Below are positions 37,459 through 49,611 of a DNA stretch of 64,000 bases, in pieces. The notes under the pieces were generated by a model. The model was not told where the DNA came from, made no database searches, and saw only the letters and a list, made by a program, of their open reading frames with translations. Position 1 is the first letter of the stretch; the number at the start of each line of letters is the position of its first letter. The stretch is from Larimichthys crocea (Eukaryota; Chordata; Actinopteri; Sciaenidae). Made by a program: the position numbers and the translations under genes. Location: NCBI RefSeq assembly GCF_000972845.2, contig NC_040022.1:6850979-6914978 (forward strand), given 5' to 3'.

Positions 37459-37728
37459 GGCAGCACGATAGCTCGACAGATTGCGGCGGTGGCCTACGTG
37501 GAGTGTACCTCCAAAGTTTCGGAGAACAGCGTTCGTGACGTGTTCCATGTCACCACGGTGGCATCTGTGCGGCGGCCGCACAAGCCGCAGCTAAAACGCA
37601 GCAGTTCCCGCAGAGGCCTGAAGCGAGTCTCACAGCTCCCCTTGCCTCCCCTGCCGGGTCGGACTGAGCAAATGGACCAGGCCCCGGCCATGAGGAAGGA
37701 CCGGGCCAAGAGCTGTGTGCTCATGTAG
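37459..37728 (+). CDS. RND2: RND2 exon 5 (residues 146-234): C-terminal domain and CAAX box
   Basis: Acceptor GTTCCAG, 89 codons and TAG. The start completes the G domain (YVECTSKVSENSVRDVF; ECTS at 160-163 is the SAK-like guanine contact). The hypervariable tail follows: basic and Ser-rich (KRSSSRRGLKRVS, 191-203), a proline stretch LPLPPLPGR (205-213), and KDRAKSCVLM. The last four residues form a CAAX box; Met at the end predicts farnesylation, as in human RND2 (CNLM). The protein is seven residues longer than human, mostly from the proline stretch. KRVS (200-203) fits a basophilic kinase site, and Ser230 directly before the prenylated Cys could matter for 14-3-3 binding, known for Rnd proteins; both are inferences. 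Confidence 0.96.
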   Translation, partial: GSTIARQIAAVAYVECTSKVSENSVRDVFHVTTVASVRRPHKPQLKRSSSRRGLKRVSQLPLPPLPGRTEQMDQAPAMRKDRAKSCVLM

Positions 37729-38625
37729 AGACCAATTATTGTAAATATATATATGTATATACATAAACACAGAAATATATAACAGAGGAAGTCTATTTAT
37801 TGTTTTTTGTTGTTGTTTTTTTCCTCGTATTTTCATTTTTTGCACTGCAGAGGAGTGAGGAAAAAAGAAACATTGCGCTGTGGAAAGAAATGCTTTGGAG
37901 TTTTTCAAAAAAAAAAAAAAAATTTTTTGTTGCGTGTGTGCATATTTTCTAAGCTGTTTACATATTTGTGTTGTTTGGAAACGCTGACAAATTGGACTAA
38001 CCCTCTGGATATAAGGAAGCTGTGATAGTGGACGTGCCGTCTGGTTCTGGCTATTAAAAAGGAATTGATTTCCTGAAGCCTGAAGCACTAATAAGACGAT
38101 GGCATGGCGGTGATGGCGAGCAGAGTGAAGTGCATGTGAAGAGAACCACTTTGAAGCAGGACATCTTGGGATGAAGCTTCCGGTTTTTAAAGACAGTGTT
38201 GACGTGAGGACTAAATGTCAAGTTGCACTGTCTGAAATTGCTTGCCATATTTGAGTGGAAACCCCATGTGTAAAGTAATGCTGAAAAGGGATTCTAGTGA
38301 TTAGATGAATGATGGCTCAAACCAAACAGTAGGAGCTGGAAATGAGATTTTTGTAACTGAAATATTGTGAAGGTGTACGTGAGCATTACTACCACAAGTG
38401 CATTTGTTTTAAAGTCACAACATATCTGTATTATTATTTTATTTTGCTCATTTAACATTATTTTTCTGATCAGGTCCAACTGTGTCAGTTTCATTCACTG
38501 GTTTATGCTGTTGTCACTATTTTAAAAGATGATTCTTTGTGGAAAATAAAGTGGTAAAATGTTAGGGCTATTTTGTTGTACCTTCACTAAAGTCTGAAAT
38601 AAAGCCACAGCTTGTCTGTATAGGA
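37729..38625 (+). other. RND2: RND2 3' UTR
   Basis: It runs from the stop codon to the inferred cleavage site after the second AATAAA. It contains a perfect Pumilio-type element TGTAAATA (37740-37747) 11 bases after the stop, an AT-rich stretch (37741-37765), a U-rich zone with TATTTAT (37794-37800), and a poly-A/poly-T run (37907-37928). No coding frame follows. Length about 0.9 kb. Confidence 0.7.
38545..38603 (+). terminator. RND2: RND2 polyadenylation signals (two AATAAA)
   Basis: AATAAA occurs at 38545-38550 and 38598-38603, with GT-rich sequence between and after them (TTTTGTTGTACC; GCTTGTCTGTA). Cleavage is expected about 10-30 bases after one or both, which would put the transcript end near 38570 or 38620. 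Confidence 0.65.
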
Positions 38626-39612
38626 ACGGACACACAGTTTCATTCCTTTTTTTTTCGTTAAATGGCAGCAGGGACGTAGATCATGTGATTACAGACTGTA
38701 GCCAACTGTCACATTATGCTCAGGTGGAGCAAATCATTCACAATGCTCAATCTTTTCTCTACAATTTCCGAACCATATGATTTCCTCTCCAAAAGCCATA
38801 TCTGTAAATAACTGTCCATTTCCTGTCTTAATGTCATCTCGGTGCTCTCAGGTTGCCCTGTGAGTCAAACAGCACTGCAGCCTGAGGAATGAGTCAGTCG
38901 TTCAATGTAATGTGCACACTGTGCAGACCTCTCAGCTGGCAAAAAACAAAACTGAACTGCAATGCAGCAGCACTGGAGGACAAATGTAGCGTTTTTGAAT
39001 GACTGACTCCATACTGTTACAGGAGCTTCAAGTCAATTCAGTACATGACATGAGATCTTTCATCCGCAGAGAACAATTTGGCCGTGCAGTTGATCCTGAG
39101 ACTCCAGACCTCTTAAAATTGTTTTTTTTTTTTCCTGAGCTGTTTCTGTAAAACAGTTCATTGGTCAGTCTCAATGCAGACAGTTTCTCTTAGGCAGCAG
39201 CACTTTCTGTCAGGAGCGTTTTTGCAGTTGGCAAGCTGCTATATCCTGACAGCATTTAGGTGCAGGTGATAGTGGACAGGCCCATCTACTGTAAGTCAAA
39301 ACACTTTGGCAGCTTTACCATTATAACTGTCAGCGTTAGTCTGGCAACTTAACTGTTGTTACATCCCCCCAGACATTAAGCTATTGACAGGATGAGCTCA
39401 TGATAGATGAAATGTCAGAAGAAGCGGGACAGATGAAGAGAGAAACGAGCTAAGACGAGAAACAAAACGGCGAGACAGAGCGACTGTGCCTGCGTGTGTC
39501 TGTGTGTTGTTGTAGGGTTATGGCAGAAAATGGTGGTGGAATTGTATTAAAACTCCACTCGTGCAGTATAATCTTCATCGTCATTGATCCGTATGGTCAG
39601 TGTGTTTTGGAC

Positions 39613-39833
39613 CAGTGCTTCTGCTGAACCTGGGGTCTGAGATCTGCTAAGGGGTCACAAGATAATTCTGTGAGGTCAGTCAACGGCAAGATAAGAAAAA
39701 AAAGCTACATATAAAAAGCTTCTGGCTTTTCTCTCATGACTTTTTAAGAAACAGCTCATGTAACCTGTGAGAAACGGTCATTGGTAGACATTGCATGGCT
39801 ATAAAGGGTCACAAGGCAAACTGGTTGGAAACC
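39613..39833. mobile_element. hAT-like MITE fragment
   Basis: The left end starts CAGTGCTTCTGCTGAACCTG and continues GCTAAGGGGTCACAAGATAA. The right end runs AAAGGGTCACAAGGCAAAC then GGTTGGAAACC, resembling the inverse of a hAT-type terminus (expected GGTTGGGAACCACTG). The subterminal AAGGGGTCACAAG and AAAGGGTCACAAG are characteristic of an abundant teleost MITE type. The last bases of the right terminus are eroded and no target duplication is evident. Confidence 0.5.
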
Positions 39834-41038
39834 TGTCTTCCAAACAATTGTCACTTTGCCAACAAATCACTAAATTGCTATTATTCTTGTTGTTTTTGGA
39901 ACTTTGTGAAGGCACTAGTAAAATGTACTGTATCTCTGCTGAATCGAGAGTGTGAGTGAAGATACAAATAAAACTGAGGCATGGATAATGCTTTAGGAGT
40001 GAATTCAGAAGTTTTGATGCTGCATTTCGACTGATATCTAATGTAACTGCTGTGCAAATCCAAGCTGCTACACTATTCTGCACAGGAGGAAGATACAATC
40101 TTACAGCTTTTAAGCCTACAATTATGTGAGTATTTAAACTTAAAAGGATTTTCAGTTGTATATCACTTAAAGCAGAAAAAAAGACAGCGGGGCATTTTGT
40201 TGGGACGGACACAGGAGTTACAGGGGAGCTGTAAGGTGTTGCCTTGGGCAGGAAATGAGCAGTGGAAATGAGGCCAGCACCCATAGCAGTGTCAATAGAC
40301 CTGCTGTGCCCATACAGTTTGGATTGACACTTAAACAGGATTAGTCTTGAGGTGCCTCTGTGTGTGTTAGTGTGTGTCTTAGTGTGTTTAACAGATGGAT
40401 AAATTGGACAGCATTGTCTCGTATTTCCCTATCAGAGGCTGCATATCTATCAGACACAGACGTATACATCTCACCAAGATGAAGACAAATCAGCTGCTGC
40501 CTTGTTTGTAAAATTAGACTGGCATCAGAGTTTATCTCGACCAATCTACTCCCACTCACAGGCAGGTTTATTACTGCAGGATGTCTAGCCTCGATTTCAG
40601 CAATCTGATCAGCCATTTGCCCTTTACCGCTGAGACGCCAGGAGGATTAGAGGTACCTTTGTGGGTTCACGCTCTGATTCTGCATTCTTGAATTTCCCTT
40701 CGATTCTAGGCTATTGCAAGTGGCTCTGACAAGCACAGAGAGGGCAGTCATCTTATCCCTGAATGACCAGAGCTGACGTCATCCACACAGGAAGTGCATG
40801 ATGGCAGACGTTCTTGGCTAATTGCTACAATTTGCGGATGGGGTTGTGTGTCTCAGGAAAGAGGAAGAGAAACAGAGCGATTGACAGAGACACACTGAAG
40901 AGCAGTGATGGACAGTAAGGAAGACAGAGAGAGACAGAACTTGGCCTGCCTGCTGACAAAAGGCTACAGAGCAGAGCCACAAATTGCATACAGTCATGAG
41001 AGGATTTGTAATGAGAAGCAGTATGTGACCAAGCTGAA

Positions 41039-41040
<2 letters not shown>

Positions 41041-41084
<44 letters not shown>
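41041..41084. repeat. (CA)22 microsatellite
   Basis: An uninterrupted CA dinucleotide array. Long frames crossing it (His-Thr repeats on plus, Cys-Val on minus) are repeat artefacts. Confidence 0.95.
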
Positions 41085-41086
<2 letters not shown>

Positions 41087-44000
41087 CAAACACATACACC
41101 CACATAGACACAGGAAGCCGGGAGAGATTGTTGGCATTCCACATTCATACTGTGGGAATTGACCATCAGTGTACAGCACAAGCAAATGCCTTCAACAGCA
41201 TATTAATCTGACGACCTTTCCCTCCCCAGTTACCTCTTAAGGTTTTCAACTTTATTGTTTCCTGTTTCCCGGCAGATGAGCTCAACAAAGGAGAAACTAA
41301 CCTGGGCCCCTCCCCGAGGTGGTTTAGCAGTAGAACACAGACTGTGGAGATTAATTATCCTACGGTTTAGTGCTTTCTACTCGAAAGTGCTGCTAATTAA
41401 AATGTGTGAGGGTGTGCTTTCATACAATTTGTCGTGTATATCCGTGTGTGTGTGCATGTCTTTATCTGTATGCATCTGTGTGTCTGTACTGGGTCCAGCA
41501 TCTTATTACAGAGGAAATATTTTTAGTGTCTTTTAACATCACAAACATTACGGTGAGAAGACTGACTGATGGGGGGAGTTATTGATATTTTAGAAAGTGT
41601 TTTTCCCATCGTGTGTTTTCAGGTGGATGCACACATATAGGATTTCCCAAAGGGATTAGAGGTTGTGTATGAGTAATGTGACTGAGCTATGCAACGGAAG
41701 GTCTAATAAGACGAGAAAAGATGGAGAGGTTTGGCAACAATATTCAATATCCAGTGCTTGAGTTCACGGACTGATAGACATCTTGGAGGGCATCCATGGA
41801 AAATAAACCAGCTCTGTGATTCTGAAGAACACATTTTAAGTGTTTATCAAGAGTTGCATCACTGTGGCCAGTCTGTATGGGCTAGGTTTTTATTTTTATT
41901 TTCAATAAAGTGGACTTCAAAGCGACACTGGAAATTCACCTGACACGTGGCATTTTTTAACAGTACTAGCAGCATGGCTCAAGGGTTTGCAATGTTGGTT
42001 GGTCGCTCCATCTCTCTTGTCCAGACTGAAATATCTAACTATTGCCATGAAATTACATACAGACGAAAAATCCCTGAACTTTTCTCTTGCAACACGAGCC
42101 GGTCAACGAAAAACAAACAAAAAATAAATAAATGAAATACCTCAACTATTGCCATGAAATTTGGTTCCCCCCATCTAGCACCATTATCACGTCAAAATTT
42201 ATTTTGGTTTATGACCAAATTGTTAATTAGCAAACGGTATGCTAAACTGTGATTCTTTATATGGTAAACATTATACCCACTTAACCTAAACGTGCTAACA
42301 GTGAGATTGTAAGCATGTTGACATGCTCCACTAATTTTAGTATTTAGCTTGGGGTCCTGCTGTGTTACCTTGCAGCAGCCACAGAGCGCACATATTTCCA
42401 TATATAGCTCCAAGAACTGTCTGAATCTGATGGATATTTGTTCTCAGCCTATTTGATCGAGCTGGCAAACCAACCACCTGCCAGCAACTAATTATGTAGT
42501 GAATGACTACAGTAGCGAGTTACATTTGAAAGACTGTCACCTTGTAAACAGATGTTCAATATTTTGGGACAAAGAAGCAGACTGCTTCGAGTTATCTTGT
42601 TCATGTCACTCAAATTAGAGGACTAGAGGTCATCAATCTGCTATACCGCCTGCTATACAGCATCACCATGGAAACTGTATCAGCTAATATGACTGCTGTA
42701 TTTATGTGAGAGTAATAACTCCTGGACTGCAATGATACAAATAAAGTCAGACAATTCATAAAATATGCAACAATAATACAATAAGATTAAATTTGAGAAG
42801 ATGTTGTAAATAAAAGTGTACTGGTTTTAATGAAAGATGACACTGATTCTGCAAGTCTCTAGTTATAATCTGCTATAACTGTAATGTCTCATCATTTTTG
42901 TGTTGTTTAGGATACATCAATAAATCCCAACATCACCCACCCATCTTAATTCTCATATCTGCTGCAGGGTGTCTACCATTAGGGAGATACCCTTTTAGTC
43001 ATTCAGTGTTTGGCCACAGAGCAGCTCCATTGAAACAGTTGGGGGTTTAGTGCCTTAATAAAGGGCACGTCACTGTCAACCACAGAGGGAGGGAGAGGAT
43101 CTATTCACTGCTCCCAGTAGGGTAACATTATTTCACCTATCCTGTTACAGTTACAGCTCTTGTGATTTATTTTTTTTGGTGGTTCATAGATGGAGGTTGC
43201 TTTCTTTTTTCACTTCCATTTAAGTGGTTTAGATAATTGGGTTAAACTGACTTTAAATGTGTCTGATCAATAACAGTGTCATCACATCCCTGTATCTCTG
43301 CCCAGAGCTGATCAATAAAATGTAATCAGGTAAGAAAACAGCAATCATGTTGCAGGGTGAATATTACGTGTAGAAAAGCTGATGAAATCTGAAATTGTTA
43401 CTCTCTATGGCAGCAAGACATAAATGTTATATTCAAGGTGCAACCAAGATGGCATCACAAGTGCTGCTTATGACGTCTCAGCTTAAACTTTTAACTGTCC
43501 TTAGGGTGAAATTGATCTTGCAGACTGAATCTATAATAAATAAGACATAATTATATACATGTAACATATTAAGCTCCTATTAATTAATGTACGTTGAGTG
43601 ACAGCAGAACCTGGAGACATCGTCGTCCAACTCAATCATCAACAGTTGAAACATCATCATTAGTCTACATGGAAAACTAATCATCATTTTGTTGCTATAG
43701 TGCTACAATTACACAATAAAGTGCAAAACATGCTATGATTTAGATTTGACCAAAGTATTCAAAGGATCTTTTACAACACTATTTGGTTTTGTCAGAAGAA
43801 CAGCAGGATGCTACCCAGCGCATTACGAGGCTGAACAGACAGTAACAACAGTAAATGAGCCAGTTTTAGCACTCAACAATGCAGGTGAAATATAATTACC
43901 ATATTTCTATCTGAACAGTTAGAGATTTCAGGTTCAAGAAAATGTAATTAACATAATTGGAGCCTTTAAACAATAATAATAACTTGTCATGTTACATTGT

Positions 44001-46898
44001 TTAAGACAATCACTCAGCTTGGTATTCTGTAATATGCTGTACCTGTACTGTGCATGAGGACAGATAATTATAATCTTGCTCCACCACTGGATATGAGAAT
44101 AAGCAACCCAGACTGTCCAAACATAATGTCAGCGAGGAGACAGGCTCATCATCCATTGTCTCTCTGGGGAGAAAAGTGTCTTAGGCTCTCGCTGGCTCAG
44201 TCGAGGTGATTATAGAGTAATAAAACTCACGTCCACTTGTGTATTGCAGAGCAGGTTTGTCAGGCTGGCTAATCTGATGCTGAAATCCTCCTTCTGTTCA
44301 TATGAGCTATGCCTTTCTGATACAATATGAATCTGGTTTGGACAATTAAACACACATTAGTGAGTCAGTCAGGTGTTTTGTCAATTCACTGCTGTTGGGT
44401 TTTTCTTCCCATACTTGTGCCCTGCAGGCGTTCCAGACTATTTATCATGAACAGCGTAGAACAATTGTTATGAGAACAAAAAGACATATGCAGAAAATGA
44501 TTATTATAAGTGTGTTCTCTGATGTCCTGACAAGATGAATAGTAACATGATCGTGACAGGATGTGAATCTGACCCTGATCCCTAAATGAGTTTCCACAGA
44601 GACATTGACGTCATGGCAACCATGGCAGTGATGCTTCAGAATGTTAATGCATTTGCCCATGTCCATATTGTCAGTTACCTGCCGGAGGTGAGTCACAGAT
44701 AAGTACTCAGAACTCAAGCACAGCAGAAAAACAAAAAGTACAGCATGTTGGGAGGAAATAGTGGAAGAGCTGGATGGAGAAAAACAAGAGGGAGAGAGAG
44801 AGGGAGGAAATGTGGACATAGGTGGTTTATTGGTACGGAAAAAGCCACTGAGCCGTTCCTAATCAGACCTCTATAGCCCTGAGCACACACTCCAACATGA
44901 TGTGGAGGGTGGAGAGTGTTTAGCTGGCTGCCCACCTCGTCTTCTCTCATCCTGCTTTGTCTAGCTCTGCATTATGAAAGGTCACTGTTGCTGTCTGGAC
45001 CTGTTGCTCAGAACACTGTGCTGCCGCTCACTAAACCTTCTCAGACCTAGAAGACCTTTTTTTTATTTTTATATTTAAACTAAGATGCATTGAGTCTCTG
45101 AAACCAGCTGCTGTTGTCTTGTGTGGATTTGCATGTGTGTACCCGTGGCCGCATGCATATGCCTACACTACACATACGTGGTTCTGTATATTACACTGAA
45201 CTTTGCATTGGCTTTGCAAGCGCAGCTGTGTATATTATTCTGTGAGCATGTGTAGTTTATAAGAAGGGGGGGACATATTGGCCGCAGTCCAGCCCCAGCT
45301 TAGCCATCGTTGCCAGTTTTGGATGGCATATGGCACAAGTTGGCAGCAACTGCTTTCAGACTCAGAGGCCAGAGCAAGAAACAGAATGGCAACTTTGTTG
45401 TGTGAACTGCTGCTGTAGAGTCGGTTGTTGTATGTTGCCTCTGCAGTTAAATGGCAGGAGTATAAGACTGCTGACTTGCAACTGGTGATTCAGGAGAGTG
45501 AAGCGAGGGAAAGACTGACACCTCAAGACCATGACCACAAATTTATGCATGTTGTTTATGCATGTTATCATGCTTTGACATGCAGAACAACAACAGTTAT
45601 TTTCAGTTCTGCTTCACATAGTTATGGACAACAATTACACCCATCGGTCTGTGTCTTTCTGATAAGATAACAAATACAGACTTTATTAATTACAAAGACT
45701 TATTCTTGATGAAATTTAAATTAGCATGTTGCCTGCTGGCATAATGCACAAAGGTTTGCTAATCTTTATAAACTAGGAGGGCACTTTTGTTTGTTTGCGT
45801 GTGTGTAAATATGCTTATTTACAGTGTGATCTGGTTTGTTTGTTTTGCATTGCATGTGTATGTGTGTGCATGTGTGTGTCCATGTTTATTTATGCTCCGT
45901 GGCAATGCATACATTTCTTGCTGGGCAGAGAGGAACAGATGAACAAACAGTGAGTGAAGGAGGACTGGCCTTGAGGCATTTGTGTGTATGTGTGCGTTTG
46001 TGTGCCTACAATAGAGTGAGAGGTAATCACAAAAACGTACTTTATGTCCTGTTTTGGTCCACCTTCGGAGTTTGCTTTGTGGTTTTGGGTGGACATAACT
46101 CCTGTTGATGGCTGAGTTGTGTCAGCAAGATGTGTAGTCTCCCTCCTGCACGACACATAAATCACTGCCTCCCCCATTGAGTTACTTTACACCACACAAA
46201 CCCATCAGCCAGAAACAGCAACGGCCACAGCACAGAAATACCACAGTATTTCCTCACCCAAACTTTTGCATACTTATTTGGTAGAATAAATGCTGCCAAA
46301 GCAAACACTATCTACTACAGGCATTCCCTACCTTGGTGGGGGAAATAGCAATCCGCAGAGAGCTCTCTGAAGACAAATGGTGCCCTATACTCTTTATTAC
46401 GTACGTATTTACAATATATTTCCCACCCTTTTACACTATTAAATACATATTCCATCACTAACTCAGTTGTTTGACATTCTCTCTTCACCTCTCCTCTCCT
46501 GAACCACTGAGGGTAGACATTCTTTTTTCTAGTTACATTCTGTAACATGCAAGCTGCAGCTGGTGGCTATTCTAATGAAACTTTCAGAACCAACCGAGCT
46601 GGTTATGAGGAGGCATCCAACATCAGAATGTCATCCTGGCTTATAAATGAGTCCTGCATCCCCGGGCCAGGCCTGAAGCCACGGTCAGGGTCTGGCACAC
46701 TGGAGGAAAGTTAGCTCGGCAGAGTCAGAAGGCCATGCTGAACACTCAGAGCTGGCTGCTGCAGCCACACGAGCGTAAACGTATCTCACACTGGGGAGAT
46801 TTTCTGAGGCAAATCAAGTGCACGTTAATGTTTATTGACTTAGCTAAAGCTGGGAGTTTTGTTAGGAGTGCAGGTACACCGCTGACCACTAGTTAGTT

Positions 46899-46950
46899 CC
46901 AATCCAATCCAATCCAATCCACTTTATTTATATAGCACGATTTTAGCAAA
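46899..46950 (-). mobile_element. Fragment of a teleost retrotransposon 3' terminus with (CCAAT)n tail
   Basis: On the plus strand four CCAAT units are followed by CACTTTATTTATATAGCACG. Read on the minus strand this is CGTGCTATATAAATAAAGTG with a tandem pentamer tail, a terminal arrangement common in fish non-LTR repeats (compare the tail of the copy at 37165-37413). Only about 50 bases are recognisable. Confidence 0.5.
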
Positions 46951-47871
46951 CAGAAGATTTGCTAAAATAGTTAAGATTTTGTATAACATAGCGGTTTATT
47001 TCCCTTGCTGCACTGCTTTCCATGTTTTTCATTTTCCACAAGCCGTTTCTCCACATGACTTTCTTATAAAGGCTTGGGCTTTTTGTTAATTACTATTTAA
47101 CTCTGTCCCTGAAAACCTACTGTAAGCAGCTAAATGCTTTTCACTTGATATTCCCTAGGAATGCAATAAAAATGTACACTCATCACTCTCAATATGAGCG
47201 GCATTTTTCTTCATAAACACATTTTTTTAATCAAATATTTGCCAACTGGCAGCTACACATCCAAGTTGTTTTTTTTTCTTTTAAACAAACAAGAAAATTA
47301 ATTTTAAAGAAAATACAGCAGAGGCTTCATGTTGATGGATGGTGCTTATCTTTCAACTTTTGAAGCGTTCTGACATCTGCATATGCTGTAGATGTATAGA
47401 TGTATGTATAGTCTAACTGGATCAGAGAATGAAAAATGACAATAATGAGATAACAGAGAACAGCTCTGAAACATGTTATTATGAACCGAAATCTGAGTAA
47501 AAAGAAATAATAATTCACTTTGAGCCTCACAGAAGCAGAACAACACAAGCAACTTGGTTTTGTTGAATGAATGTCTTCAGTGTAATGTTTTCAAGTACAG
47601 ATGTGTTCATGATTGACAATGCTTCACTAGGACATTACAGTAATAGCTTCAGTGCCTCCAGCTCTCTGTACACAGCAAACGCAGTGCAGAAAGAACTCTC
47701 TTACCTCAGTACAGAAAGTGCTCGCCAAGGAAAAGACGAGTATTTAAAAATGGATTGCCAGTTTAAACAGCATGTAAAATTAAGCAGATTATAAATGTAT
47801 ACATCTAGCACTTGTATTCACAAAGGCCCTCTTTCTTTTTCTCCACCACTCTCCCATCCTCTCAACATCTT

Positions 47872-47946
47872 TTATATATATATTAAGATATATTAATAAT
47901 ATATTATAGATATATATATATATATATATCATATATATATATATAT
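47872..47946. repeat. AT-rich palindromic microsatellite
   Basis: Imperfect (TA)n with internal ATTAAT units; can self-pair along its length. No associated gene. Confidence 0.85.
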
Positions 47947-48123
47947 TCTGAGTTCGATAAAATTCAGTCTTTATCTTTCTCGCACTGATTGCTTCTTTTG
48001 CTAAGACAATGACACACTCACTCAAGAATGGCCAGTTATGTAGAGAGATGTGTTCACCGTGCCATCACCAAGGAAATTAGCCCGTGTTTGTGATTTAATT
48101 TCAGATTTTCAGAGTTAATTACT

Positions 48124-48154
48124 TGTGTGTGTGTGTGTGTCTCTGTGTGTGTGT
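48124..48154. repeat. (GT)n microsatellite, interrupted
   Basis: Two GT blocks separated by CTC. Confidence 0.85.
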
Positions 48155-49565
48155 TAGATGTAGATGTTTGTACGTGTGACGTTATTTGGTCCAGCAGTAG
48201 ATATAGCACACGCGTAGGCACCAATAATGAAGACACGTAAGATGAAGGTAATTATTTAAGATATCTTGACTTGAGGTCTGTCTCCTAGTAACAAGAAACA
48301 AGAGCTTTTGTGTCCCTGTAATAAACGTGTTATTTACAAAATGATGTCTCTTTGAAATATGAATCTGAATTAAGGCGAAAGGAAGAAAGACGTGACTCAC
48401 CCCAGGCAAGTGTATGTATGACGACCTGATGATGAAAGTCCTGTATTTAAGCTTTGGCCTAACACAGCAATAATTTCAACAGTTGTACAAAACCATGTAC
48501 ATGTTTAATGAGAGCACCTTTTTTATTCCCACTTTCATGACATGACAACAATGGTATGTTTAAAGAGCAATAAGAGCAGTACAGTAGATAAACCTAAAGT
48601 GTTTTTCAATCTGCCACAACTAACTAGCCAACTAGTTGTAAAACAGATCACGATGTACACAATCAGACCCAGTCAGTAGTAAAATCACGCACTTTTAATG
48701 CATGCATAAGCAGGCTTCAGCACTTTCACTCAGTACTAGAGTAAATTCGAAACTTGTTGTCCTTCATTAGTCACTGAAAGCACTGAAGTTACCCTTTAAC
48801 AGCTCCAGAAAATGTTGTTTTGCTAACCTCTAGGGGTCCAACTTCACCTCACTTTAGTGACGCTCAAGTGTTATGTAAAGTTTCTCTTAAAGACATTTGG
48901 TTAAGGACTGATTATGATTAATACAACTGCAAGCGTTAACTGCAGATTTGATGCAAATTCCAGTCTCCTGCATTAAAGTCATATGTGCTACATGCCCATT
49001 CACCACCCTGACCACTTGCTGTAAGGAGGGCACATTACCTCCTGCATTCTCACTGAACACTGACATCGCCCATAAATCACGGTGGAGGTAGAATTGTCCA
49101 ATATCGATGTTATTCTTAAAGATACTGGCCTGTTCATTTGGGACTGAGCAATGTGCATGCAAGAGTGTTCCCTAATGAAAGGGCTGCTTATACAGGCCTG
49201 AGCAAAGGAGTGTTTCTTTCTTGATATCACCACCACTAGGAGTTTCCAAGGTCAGAATTTGCACAAACACCATGCACATAGGGACTTTAACATAGGTTTG
49301 CTTTGAATTGTTGTTGAAATATAAAATGTATAAAGGCATAAATTATTTAAGTTTTGGAATTTTAGCCTGGTCCCAAATGGAAAAAAACAGTCTTGAGGAA
49401 TAAATACACACACCACAACACACACATACACACACACACACAGTCTCTCTGTGTCATTCACAGCATCTACACTAATTATTTACAGAGGTGAGTGATGGAC
49501 ACGGTGCTGAGCACAGGACTGTCCTTCTGCCATCTGCTCAAGGGCTTAATAGCACACACAGATAC

Positions 49566-49568
<3 letters not shown>

Positions 49569-49608
<40 letters not shown>
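49569..49608. repeat. (CA)20 microsatellite
   Basis: Uninterrupted CA array; shorter CA-rich stretches also occur at 49407-49441 and 49884-49896. Confidence 0.95.

Positions 49609-49611
<3 letters not shown>

Larger units (their letters stand above)
11940..38630 (+). other. RND2: RND2 gene, complete coding region in five exons
   Basis: The joined exons encode a 234-residue Rnd-subfamily Rho GTPase (human RND2 is 227). Rnd proteins are GTPase-defective, stay GTP-bound and are controlled by amount, phosphorylation and prenylation; RND2 acts in neurite branching and radial migration of neurons. Key features: P-loop GDTQCGKT (14-21), effector region [14 protein letters not shown] (37-50), WDTSGSSYYD (60-69), GCKLDM (118-123), ECTS (160-163), basic Ser-rich tail (191-203) and CVLM (231-234). 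Introns are 463, 19687, 2346 and 2480 bases, all GT-AG. Identity as RND2 rather than RND1 or RND3 rests on near-identity to human RND2 through the GTPase core and on VAT1 as the divergent neighbour. Intron 2 is far larger than in the compact human gene. Confidence 0.95.
38626..46898. other. Region downstream of RND2 without recognisable genes (first part)
   Basis: No exon of a known gene is visible on either strand. Recognised content is a hAT-like MITE fragment (39613-39833), a (CA)22 array (41041-41084), palindromic CREs at 40774-40781 and 44606-44613, and otherwise unique AT-leaning sequence. A minus-strand frame at 40341-40616 (91 codons) looks compositionally balanced but matches nothing I know. 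BRCA1, the neighbour in mammals, is not recognisable. Confidence 0.55.

Noticed and set aside
40341..40616. 91-codon minus-strand frame with balanced composition (begins MADQIAEIEARHPAV)
   Set aside because: Looks more protein-like than most, but I recognise no family and see no supporting exon structure; length is compatible with chance.
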